A DNA stretch of 64,000 nucleotides, taken from contig KK106981.1 of assembly GCA_000611775.1 (NCBI GenBank), forward strand, positions 10,133,183 to 10,197,182. The letters are read 5' to 3'. The DNA comes from Umbilicaria muhlenbergii. Taxonomy: Eukaryota > Ascomycota > Lecanoromycetes > Umbilicariales > Umbilicariaceae. The notes below the pieces were generated by a model. That model saw nothing but the letters and a program-made list of their open reading frames with translations, made no database searches and had not been told where the DNA came from. Of this stretch, positions 55,187 to 64,000 are shown in pieces (the first letter of the stretch is position 1; every line of letters starts with the position of its first letter). Made by a program: the position numbers and the translations under genes.

Positions 55187-56577
55187 CTAGTTCTCTTTCA
55201 TGCCACACAGATCCGTTCCTAGATGGGTATCAAGCCAATAACAGATTTTCCAGTAGAAGCTCGCTCGTGCCCAGTCGAAGTCTCCGTTCTCGAGGCGAGG
55301 AACAACACTACCAATAACATCACTTTGCAATCCTCCAACAAGTGGCAAATTCGCAAGCACGTTCTCGGTCCATGATTTCTGAGGTAGAAAGGCTTCAGAT
55401 GCCGGACGAATTTCCGTCTTTGGGAGCTCGGGAAAGTGCGTGAAGGCGGATGAGCGGCGTTGCGGCTGATTGCCACTGTTCATTGTAGAGACAGCCGAGG
55501 ACCTGCTATCGCCGTGCTGAGGGCTTCTCTGACGATTCAGGTCGGGATACTCTGGGCCTGTGGCCGTGGCGGAAGATGCCGTGGAGGAAGAAAGTGATCC
55601 GACTTCGACAAGGGCTTGTTCGTCCGCCGTCGATAATACGTTCGCGGTAAAAGACCTAGGTAAGGTAGCGTTTGACCGTCGTCTCACGTCCGCATCTTGA
55701 AGCGACGACATTGAGAAGGATGGCCCAAGCGTTTGAGACGGTCGATGTGAAGGTCTTGTGGCATCAAGAAGTCCTGGCTCTCTATCCTCTAATCGGTATA
55801 ATATTGGCTCATCGACATCCGGACCCTTGCCGTTAAATGGCTCCGCGTAGACCCAGTGTCCTTGAATGAGGTGCGGTGAACTGTATATGGCCCTTTCAGC
55901 TGCCTCGGCCGAATCGAACGTGACTTTGATCCAGCAATCTCCTCCATAGTAGCGGTTCGCCAAAGCCTTCTCCGCGCGTGAGAGGGGTCGCGGATGGACA
56001 TAGGTGCTCGCGCTGAGGCTGGACTGATATCTCCGTCGCTCAAAGGGCGGCTGGCGTTCGTAGTCTTCGCATATGAGACCTTCTGAGACCCTCTCGTAGA
56101 ATTCGATGGCCGCCCACTGGTTGCTGGGAGAGTATCCCCGTAGAATGACTTGTGTAGGTGCTTTCTGGGTCGTCACTGTGGTTCGAGATGCCGCGTTGCT
56201 GTCGATAGACGCGAGAGCACCGCTCTGGGCTCTCGATGAAGAAGCCTGCCCCTGTTGTTGAACATCGGCGGCTTGTCGCTCCTGGTCGTACTTGAGTGCG
56301 AGGGCAAAGCTATCGATGGTGGGATTCTCCTTCTTGGCCGGCGTTGCCGTCCTGCTCGCTCTGGAGGATCCTTTACGCCCCGCATTCTTCCCAAACGATC
56401 CCCACTCTTCTTGTGGTCTCCGCGAGTTTCGACTTTCACTAGATCTAGGTGTTACTACTGGGCGTTTTGGGCCTGAGGCAGCGAGCGGACTTACTCCAGG
56501 TAATCGATACCCCACGGCAAACGTTCACCCTTTGAGTTGAAAGCTCGTTCTTCGGGTGGTACAGCGTGTACTTGCAT
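55187..56577 (-). CDS. nup53: Nucleoporin Nup53 (Nup35/MPPN family)
   Basis: Two exons (56495-56577, 55187-56438) with a 56-nt intron give 444 residues. The N-terminus MQVHAVPPEERAFNSKGERL comes from the short first exon. Disordered Ser/Arg-rich sequence leads to the Nup35-type RRM (about 118-240) beginning TQVILRGYSPSNQWAAIEFY and including DCWIKVTFDSAEAAERAIYS and IQGHWVYAEPF. The end WKICYWLDTHLGTDLCG has the amphipathic membrane-binding helix typical of Nup53/Nup59. The protein links the inner ring (Nup170, Nic96) to the nuclear membrane. Exon 1 is supported by the splice sites and in-frame joining rather than by conservation I can recall exactly. Confidence 0.88.
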
Positions 56578-57025
56578 TTCTGCGTTTTGAAGACGGGCGT
56601 TGCGGATCTTGCTCGCGTTCTATTTACAAGCTGTCGAACATGGTCGGCGCAAACACGCCTAGGATTTTAGCGAGTCACTTGGTGCATCGACAGAGGCACG
56701 AGAGAATGATATTGTGATTCCCGGACGCACTACGAATTCTAGTTGTTCTAGACATTTGGAATTCACTTTGGCTAATTATTGGAGTAATGAGCATTTGGAA
56801 AACTTTCGTGTAGTTGCTGTGGATGCTTGATGCCCAATGCCAGACAGCTCACTCTGAAGCAGCCCATCGGCCCCATCAGATAATGAACTGTACCTAGTAT
56901 GAAACGGTCCATGCCATCACTAAGGTAAGTATCGTAACGGAAAGGGATGCATCCAAGGTGACCGCGGCCTGCATATATGATAATGTCGAAAGCGCAAAGA
57001 CGACAAGTCCCACACGTACAGCCCG
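56578..57025. other. Spacer nup53 / mpc2
   Basis: About 450 bp upstream of nup53 and downstream of mpc2. No coding signal. Confidence 0.5.
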
Positions 57026-57707
57026 CTATTTTACACCCGCTTTCTTCGCAGCTCCTTCTGGATTCTCCACAATTCCCTTCGCTATCTGTGCTTCACCCTT
57101 CACCTCTTGCTCCGCTGCTTCCGGGAGTGGTTCATTCTTGAGGTTTCGCTGATACAATAGAATCCGCGTTACTTGGATCACACCCACACAGCCTAGAAGG
57201 AAGTTGACCGCGGCCAGGCTGGTAAAGAAAGATATCAGCTGAGAAAGTGCCTCAACAGCCGCGCATGTGGAGCTCTTACAGTATGTTCCTAGGCTTGATG
57301 ATAAAGCACCACCGTGTCCAGATTGCGCCGGTGCATGTGAGCGCAATGTTCTGGGTGAGAGAGAGCTTTTCCGCTGGTCTAGTAAAGTCACTGGCGCCGG
57401 CAAGGACGAGAGTCCACTACCCTCTGTCAGACACTTTACTCCGGCCTATATAACACTGGATGCGATTCACCTTCATGACTGGAGCCCTGTTCTGGCGTTA
57501 GTATAATACTCCTTCAATTGACGATTGATCCTACCAGAAGTGTACCGTCTTGATACCGATCGGACTGTTCCATAGTCGCTGGAAAGTGCTTTGTTCTGGT
57601 GCTGCCGCTGCATCTGTAGTCTGAAATCTGCGACCTATGGGCTGTCTGAATGATGCTCTTGCGGCCCGGGTGAACTGAGCAAAACGAAGACCGGCGCGGG
57701 AAGTCAT
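57026..57707 (-). CDS. mpc2: Mitochondrial pyruvate carrier subunit (MPC2/MPC3 type)
   Basis: Four exons (57535-57707, 57471-57486, 57280-57416, 57026-57218) give 172 residues; exon 2 is only 16 nt. The N-terminus MTSRAGLRFAQFTRAARASF with RQPIGRRF is a mitochondrial presequence rich in Arg and Ser. The MPC core follows: SPIGIKTVHFWAPVMKW, LVLAGASDFTRPAEKLSLTQ, TGAIWTRWCFIIKPRNILL and AAVNFLLGCVGVIQVTRIL. The tail is hydrophilic. MPC proteins form a heterodimer in the inner mitochondrial membrane that imports pyruvate. IWTRW and IKPRN point to the MPC2 side. The gene is invisible as a single open frame. Its start faces that of a complex I subunit 332 bp away. Confidence 0.93.
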
Positions 57708-58039
57708 AGTGACTGAAGTATCTGTGAGATGCCTGGGCTGGATGTCGGAAAGAAGTACTGTCGGAGTAGCAGAGATTATCGTGGATTCCCGACCAACATT
57801 GAATGCTCGTGTAGTTGTGTACTCTCCGCAGTCTGGTCCTCCGCAACTGGATGACTGGACTTGGCGCTTTCCGATTGATAACTCCGCCGGATGAGGGCGC
57901 TAGAGCTTATGCAAAGCGCACAAATGCACAATCCGAGCGCTGAAACCGCCGAAGCTTTTATGCAGCACCCTCACCAGCAAGCCAATCGACCAGCATCACT
58001 TGAAGCTCCCCGACGTCGCTCGACATACCGCAATCCATC
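57708..58039. promoter_or_regulatory. Shared promoter of mpc2 and the NDUFA2-type gene
   Basis: 332 bp between two diverging start codons of nuclear genes for mitochondrial proteins. The spacing is short enough for a shared promoter. I see no clear CCAAT box or other named site. Confidence 0.5.
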
Positions 58040-58508
58040 ATGTCGGGCAAATACGCATTCACAAAGTCGCTCAAGGAAGTGCGTTTTCTCTTTTGTCAAT
58101 CATCAGAGCACAGCGCAGCCACGAGGTCGAGCCGCAATCTCCGGGTCGTCTAGATCGAAGCTGTGCTGAGGGACGACAGGTCATTCCTCACGAGAGCGTA
58201 CCCTACAATGAAGAAGAACAACCCGTATACGCCGATCATGCTACGGGAAGCAATGGGCACGGAGCCAAGGGTTTTCGCCAGATACGGTAGGCTGCACGGG
58301 GAGGCTGCACGGGGGAAGAGAGCGACATGAAGAGAACCTGGCTGACATAGTGGGTAGAGTATGGAAAGGAGAAACAGGAGTCATTATCAGGTTAGTCGGA
58401 TCTGTCTGGATACAGAGCGAACAGCTTACTTACCAGCGTCAACCCGCAGGCCTAAGCGATAAGGAGATCGAGGACAAGGTCACTGGATTGGTCAAGACGA
58501 GGATATGA
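58040..58508 (+). CDS. NADH:ubiquinone oxidoreductase 10.5 kDa subunit (NDUFA2 / CI-B8)
   Basis: Four exons (58040-58125, 58180-58286, 58358-58390, 58450-58508) give 94 residues, the length known for the Neurospora 10.5-kDa subunit. The sequence begins MSGKYAFTKSLKEVRFLFCQ, continues SSEHSAATRSFLTRAYPTMK, NNPYTPIMLREAMGTEPRVF and ARYEYGKEKQESLSGLS, and ends in KEIEDKVTGLVKTRI. This is the thioredoxin-fold L51/S25/CI-B8 family; the protein is an accessory subunit on the matrix arm of complex I. One exon is 33 nt. The gene is not visible as one open frame, but every junction is GT...AG and keeps frame. Confidence 0.95.
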
Positions 58509-58639
58509 CCACGGGACGACTATATCTACCATTGTACAAAACCGATTAATGAAGCATTGCCACAAGAGAGGTTGCATACACCAACCCAAAAGCAATCGAC
58601 GCCCGCAATGCCCACTGACCCCCCACCGCTTCAACCGCT

Positions 58640-59778
58640 TCAAACATCCCCGAACCTATACTGCGCCCAACTCATACTCCCCTCCTTCAACGTCCACAAC
58701 CTCTCCCCGAAATCCCCCCCCGCCGCCCCCGCCCCCACAAAAATCGGCAACAAATGCTCAAACTCCGGATGCGCCCTCCTGGCATCCCCCCTCTCCAGCA
58801 ACCTCACCATAGCCTTCTCCCTCTCCGCCGGCTTCACTGTCACCGCCTCCTTTAACGCCTCGTCGAAACTAATAGTGTAGGGCATCGGCTCCGACTTCCC
58901 GAACGACAAGCGCATGTCCCGCAGATTGTGCACCGCCATGCCCGACACAATGATCTGGATCCCCTCCTCACGTAACGCTGCGATTGCTTGCCCGAGTCGG
59001 TAGTGCTGGGTGGGGTCTTCGCTGTCGAAGAGGGAGACCTGCACGATGGGCACCTTCAGCGGGTTGGTCGCCGGGTCGAACGCTGCGGAAACTTCGTCAG
59101 CGCCCTGTTTTGTTTCACCCCGGATGCCCCCGCTAGTGCACGCCGGCGTGCTCACCGCACTTGAACGACGCCCACACCCCATGGTCGAGGCCCCTCTCCA
59201 CCCCCTCGACCTCAATCCCCCCCTGCCTCAACGAGCTCATGACCTTTTCCGCCACGGCCCTGCTGCCGACATTCGGGTATTTTTCCTCGTAGTAGTGCGC
59301 GGGGAAGCCGTAGAAATCGTAGATCAGATCGGTGCGCTCGGCGGTGTTGACTTGGATTTTTGGGGGCCCGGCTTGCCAGTGGGCGGAGAAGACTACGATG
59401 GCGGAGGGCTGCACTTTGGTGGTGATTTCGCGGCCGATCTCTTGGAGTTTTTGGTGGGCGGGGTGGGCGGTGTCGTACATGATGTTTGGCTGTTGGGGGG
59501 GGGTGAGTGGGGGAATAGCATCACAGGGGTTTTGGGTAGGGTTGGGAGGGAGGGTTACTTACACCACCGTGGCTGAGGAAGTAGACGGGTGTCCTGGTCA
59601 TATTGGAGGAGCTGTATGAATTAAAATTCCCGGCAACAATGGGCGTAGTGGTGGAATGGTGCAAAACTCGTCTCCAGGACGCTTTGATTGTATTCTGTAA
59701 CGGAGACGGAATGATTGCAAGCAGGATTGGCAAGAGCAGGAGAGAAATCCACTTAAGGCTTAGAACACGAGGGTACAT
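58640..59778 (-). CDS. DODA-type extradiol aromatic ring-opening dioxygenase
   Basis: Three exons (59563-59778, 59156-59489, 58640-59082) give 330 residues from the upstream Met (MYPRVLSLKWISLLLL), or 271 from MTRTPVYF at 59601. The catalytic part is LigB-like: TPVYFLSHGGPNIMYD (metal His in SHGG), VVFSAHWQAGPPKIQVNTAE (His of SAHW), RGLDHGVWASFKCAFDP (His of DHGVW), IVSGMAVHNLRD (His of AVHN) and GSMSWAQYRFGD at the end. The family cleaves catechols such as 4,5-DOPA with Zn/Fe. The longer start adds a hydrophobic segment (ISLLLLPILLAIIPS) that would be a signal or anchor; which start is used is not decided by the sequence. Confidence 0.88.
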
Positions 59779-60336
59779 GAGGCGTGCTGACGACAGAGGA
59801 GAAAGCTCGATTTTATATGGGATCGAATCATAGACACAGCTACGAAGTACCATTGCCTTATTGTTCCTCCGAGTAGCTGTGTTTACCAAGCTTTGATCCA
59901 ATCGCTCGAAAGTTTGTAAGCAGGCCCGCCCTATGACAGATGATTAAATAATCCTCATTATTCCCGGATCGCGGAAGGTTAATGAATGCGCTGGGCTCCT
60001 CGGGCTCAGATGAGTGCTCCTACAATGAGTCAAAGACGTGTAGCCACATAGCCAAGATGTGGTTAATCAAAAAAGTTATGTACAACAGACGCCACCGAAC
60101 AGGACGCCCTGTGATTTCGCATGCTGTCTAAAATCATCGCAGTCGTAGACGCGAAGGGAGACCCATCTCTCCCAAGCGCCTCCTAAGTACAAATACATAG
60201 ACCACCACTCAGAACGCCTGGCAATCTGTACCGGCCAGAAGCCATCGAAAATGCATGAGGAGCCGCGACTGGTGCACGAATTCCCACGCCAGATACCATC
60301 GGCCCTTTTCAATGGCAAGGCGACTGATACCGGTGG
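59779..60336. other. Spacer dioxygenase / chs4
   Basis: About 560 bp: promoter side of the dioxygenase and 3' flank of chs4. An 80-codon minus frame at 60076-60318 overlaps nothing known. Confidence 0.45.
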
Positions 60337-63300
60337 TCACATGATATTACAATCGCCGTCACTCCGTCTGTCCACGGCAGAACGGGAGATAGTCTTGGAT
60401 TTCTGCATCTTCGCGCCTCCTTTCCGTAAGTCCTCCAATCGTTCTCGGGCCTTTGGGAAGTTTTGTGCTGCTCGAGAATCAGCTACATTCACACAGTGAT
60501 CTTCCTAGGCTACTCACAAGCTGCACGCCAGTACCACCTCTTCGCGTCATCGATGTTAGCCGGAGTACCGATACCAACTTCCGTAAAATAGCCCATAGCA
60601 TATTCGGCCTTCGCTAGTCCAGCGTGCGCGGCTTTACGAGCCCAGAGGTAGGCCTCGGTATCGCTCTGCTGCAGCACACCCTCAGATCCGGTCAGGTACC
60701 AGCCACTCAAGGCTAATTCACTCTGATGCTCCTCTTGGACTGCTGCTCGGCTATACCATGCAATGCTTTGCCGTGGATCGATGGGACAGCCCATCAGCCC
60801 ATACTCGTAGGCACAGCCCAGGCGGTATTGCGAGAACTTATAGCCTAGGTCTGCGGCTTGCGTGAAGAGCTGCTTCGAATAAGCTTCGTCCCTTACGATG
60901 TTGTCGTTGCCGCTCGCAGTTTCATACAGAAGCCCCTACGCTCCAAGTTAGACAGTTTTAGTTCGCACGGCGGGCAAATGAACTTACAAGCTCGTGCAAG
61001 GCATGGGGGTTTTCTTCATCAGCTCTCTCCGCAGCTCTCTTCAGCCATCCTATCGCTTCACGCGGGTTCTTAGGCTGTCCGAGTAAGCCCTTCAATTGGA
61101 TCATGCCCATTTTGTACATAGCTGGTGTATCTCCCAAAGTGGCTGCTCGCTTGTACCACTGTATGGCTTTTAGAGGATCTCGTCTTGTCCCTCCACCTTC
61201 TTCCTGGCCCATCTCACAACAGACAGCCACTCTATAGGCCGACTGGGCATGACCAGCCTTGGCTGCAGATTGGTAGAGATTGAAGGCTTCTTTGGTGTCG
61301 GGCTCCAAACCTAGAAGACCACGACCATGACAGTCCGCAAGATAAAACATTGCCTCTGGGTAACCAGCGTAGGCGAGCTTCTTCACCAGCTTATGAGCAT
61401 CGAAGATATACTTCTCGCGGTTCTTGATTTTCGTCTTCTGATCTGCTCGACCTCCCTCATCTGCCAGGACTGCTGCAGCCTCCACCATCTTCTTAGCAAA
61501 TATTAGCTGAGTTTTTTGGTCAGATGGACTGGCTTTGACAGCCAGCCTAAGTCGCTCTAGCTCCTCTTGAGTGACTGCAACTGACGTCCCTCCATCTCTT
61601 GATGAGATTGGTGCAACGGTTTGTTGTGCGACACCCGCTTGCTGCGGAGGTGAAGGGCCGAAATTATACTGCCTGACGGGGACTGGTTTCGGAGCTTGAT
61701 TTGACGTGGGTCCTGGCATTGGCTGAACAGATGAAGAGCCGCCATCATACTGTCTAACGGGAGGGGGCTTCGAATTCTGGTTTACAATAGAGCCTTGCAT
61801 CAAGCCAGGCCTAAAGGGCGCTGGATGGGGAGGAAGAGCGTCTGGGTTGGATGATAGGCCTGCCGGAGGTGACGTGGGCCCTGTCCGACTGATGGGGCTC
61901 TGTCCGTTTCCCGGACCTCGTCCTTGTCCAGAGACTGAACGCTCATTATCTCTCGGATTCTGCTTCGGAAGTCCAGGTAGCATGTCCTGTCGCTGTTGTC
62001 CATTATTCTGCGAACCCATACGAGGGTGACCGTTTGCTTGACCGTTTTCTCTCACTCTACCGTCCGAAAACCTTGCCATATTATCATGGGGTAGACCGGC
62101 TACTTTCGCTTCACCGTTCGTAGTTCTTATTGGTAAATCCTGATATTGGCTGTTATGCGACCTGGCCGGGATATTAAGTTGGGCCCCGTTGTATCGAGGA
62201 TCAGGGTGTGGACCAGATTGATGGTTGACTTCATTCATGCGCGGGGGCACCGAAGCCACATTCCGCACTTCTCCAGCCAATCCAAAGTCGAAGCCGCTGT
62301 TGCTATTGCCGGTCTCTTTCGGTTGATGGTGCTGTCTAAGGTCTGGCTGGGATCGGCTTCGGTGAGCTTGTGCAGCAAAATCAGGATGCCGATATGATGC
62401 CTTCGTATTGTCGTTGTAAGGGTGTGCAGACATAGGTGGGCCTTCGGGCGATCTTTGATGGCCTTGCATGCGAAAAACTCGGTCAGTTGTCATACCCTGC
62501 TTTTGTTCGAAGCTTTCTTCAGGCATGGCACCAACATTCTGCCTGTCGTCGAAAGTTTGTTGATGATACGATCCGCCACTCTGGGTTTGGCTTAATTGAT
62601 TGTTCTGAGGCGTATCGTAGTATGAATCGGAAAGCTCTCCATAGCTTGCCTGGTTGGAGTGTGGAGGACGCTGTGAAGGACGCGCAGTTTGGTTGTCGAC
62701 GTAATTATGAGAGGGTTTATACGCAGTAAAACTTGGCCCTGGTGGCACTATGGGGGTCAGATCAGACCTCACAGATGCGTGGGGTTGGTAAGCCCGCCCT
62801 TCTGGACTACGATAGCCGGCTGCGGGACCAGGCTCTGACCATGCAGGCTGGCCGTCAAGTCCGACCTGCGAACCCCAATTTGTGTATGCCTCAGCTACTC
62901 CATTGGGCATAGTTCTGCTCCTTTGCTGTCCCAGGCCAGTTGCTACCTCGGCTGGGAAAGACGGTTCTGTTTGATATTGATCAAACCTTTGATGCTGGTT
63001 GAAGGGGCGGCTATCCTGTACAGGCTGAGCGGACGATCTACCATCGCCAATATTGCGCCACCCTGCACCGACTGGTCGTGTATTTCTGCTTTCAAAGCCT
63101 GGTTTTTGAGTGTTTTGATGGTACTGAGACGGGCCATATTGCTTGGTATCCACAAGGTTGCTGTCACCAGACGGATTGGGCCGTGAGCTGTTACGGTAAT
63201 CTTGTGACGCGCCTCCATTGTGTCTCTCCTGACCACGTGAAGAGGCGTGACTGCTTTTGCTGCTCGCAGTTTCTGGCCTTTTGTCAAGCGATCTCTCTTG

Positions 63301-63967
63301 TGGTACTCCATCCCCTTTCAAGCTCATGCCTGCTAAAGCCCCATGAAGACTCTCTGCTTCGGAATTGCCAGCTTTTTTCTTATTCAGTGGGAATGTAGGG
63401 AATGGGTTGTCCCAGCTCAGGGTTTCTGGGGATGGAGGCCTGCCCAGGATGTGCTCTTTTGCTATGAGTATCTTCGTTAGCCTGCAAACATATGCCACAC
63501 CCGCCGGTCTGCTTGGCATCTCCGCATGGGAAGGGCTACAAACCAGGCTTGATAGGTTGCGCCTTCTTCACTCTCGGCGATTGCGTCGGATAGGAAGGTG
63601 CAACGACGTTTGCTCGGCCTGCGTTCCCAGTCAAATCATTTGAGACATAGCCGTGGGCCGTCATTTGGGAACTTCGCTCGTAACTGCGTTTCAGACCAGT
63701 CGGATCTTGAACATCGAGCGCAGGGCGTTGATTCCTGTTATCAACATAACCGCTTTCGTGACGGTAAGAACCCTGCAGCTGCGGCTGACGTCCCTCTGGC
63801 CCTCGGTAGCCATCCTGTCTAGAATACGCACCGGTCGCCTGCTGTGGCGGTCCCTCATAGTATGCGTTTGTACCAGAGTACTGCGGCTGCTGTTGAGGTT
63901 GCTGCCTTTGCCCTATGTTATAGCCGTTCTTTGTAGGGTAATTTGATTGTGGCGGAGGTTGGCTCAT
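60337..63967 (-). CDS. chs4: Chitin synthase activator Chs4/Skt5-like, Sel1-repeat protein
   Basis: Four exons (63540-63967, 60988-63481, 60518-60935, 60337-60470) give 1157 residues. The first ~830 residues are disordered, rich in Gln, Pro, Ser, Asn and Gly (MSQPPPQSNYPTKNGY at the start). Then come Sel1-type helical repeats (about 835-1110) with YPEAMFYLADCHGRGLLG, AFNLYQSAAKAGHAQSAYRV, DPLKAIQWYKRAATLGD, PREAIGWLKRAAERAD and DTEAYLWARKAAHAGLAKAE. The C-terminus is CNIM, a CAAX prenylation box as in yeast Skt5. Skt5/Chs4 binds and activates class IV chitin synthase (Chs3) and carries it to septa and bud necks. The exon 1-2 junction is weaker, and the last acceptor is a GAGCAG tandem (one codon optional). 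Confidence 0.92.
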
Positions 63968-64000
63968 TGAAGACTCTTGATAGCCAGATTGTAGGGGATA

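Overview
The window is chromosomal DNA of a filamentous ascomycete (Pezizomycotina). This rests on short introns (mostly 50-80 nt, GT...AG, often with CTAAC/CTGAC branch sites), genes on both strands with no operons, and the gene content: a FlbC-type conidiation regulator, a Chs4/Skt5 chitin synthase activator, a fungal cryptochrome-DASH, a Ctr copper transporter and an Hsp12-family stress protein. A Dothideomycete is my guess from the general feel of the proteins, but the sequence does not prove it. I see no CRISPR array, rRNA, convincing tRNA or intact transposon.

Layout. 1-16 kb is gene-poor: the tail of an unidentified disordered protein, a small BLOC-1-like coiled-coil gene (3905-4626), about 6 kb without recognisable genes, then flbC (10664-11835), then 3.6 kb of repeats and unassigned DNA, then rps30 (15484-15951). 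16.5-24 kb is an oxidoreductase-rich block: a CREG-like secreted flavin-fold protein, an FMN 2-hydroxyacid oxidase, a tetraspanin and a GMC oxidoreductase. 26-30 kb has mcm1 (MADS box) and vma4 (V-ATPase subunit E). 30.4-39 kb has a NIPA-like membrane protein, an unknown helical protein next to a degenerate 145-bp tandem repeat, and three RNA-metabolism genes in a row (rpr2, sub2, a WBP11-like splicing factor). 39-48 kb has the Hsp12/LEA-like repeat protein, a roadblock/LC7 protein, ipi1, a DUF262 protein and the beta subunit of NAC (egd1). 48-64 kb has cry-DASH, a short-chain dehydrogenase, a Ctr transporter, nup53, a mitochondrial pyruvate carrier facing a complex I subunit (NDUFA2 type), a DODA-type extradiol dioxygenase and the chitin synthase activator.

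I rebuilt exon structures by hand from splice signals, reading-frame closure and family sequence. In every spliced model the exon lengths add up to a whole number of codons. Several genes are invisible as single open frames: rps30, mpc2, the NDUFA2 subunit, and the ends of the roadblock and Chs4 genes.

Main points for a second look: (1) egd1 seems to need a one-nucleotide exon to keep the invariant Gly-Gly-Lys ribosome-binding motif. (2) An exact 18-nt Nextera/Tn5 mosaic-end sequence lies inside the cry-DASH reading frame, so the assembly is artificial there. (3) A roughly 400-bp AT-rich, CpG-depleted segment starts at an A18 run and looks foreign to the locus. (4) The Hsp12-family protein carries five 33-residue repeats that divide into 11-mers, as in group 3 LEA proteins. 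(5) A GmrSD-type DUF262 domain occurs in an ordinary spliced host gene.
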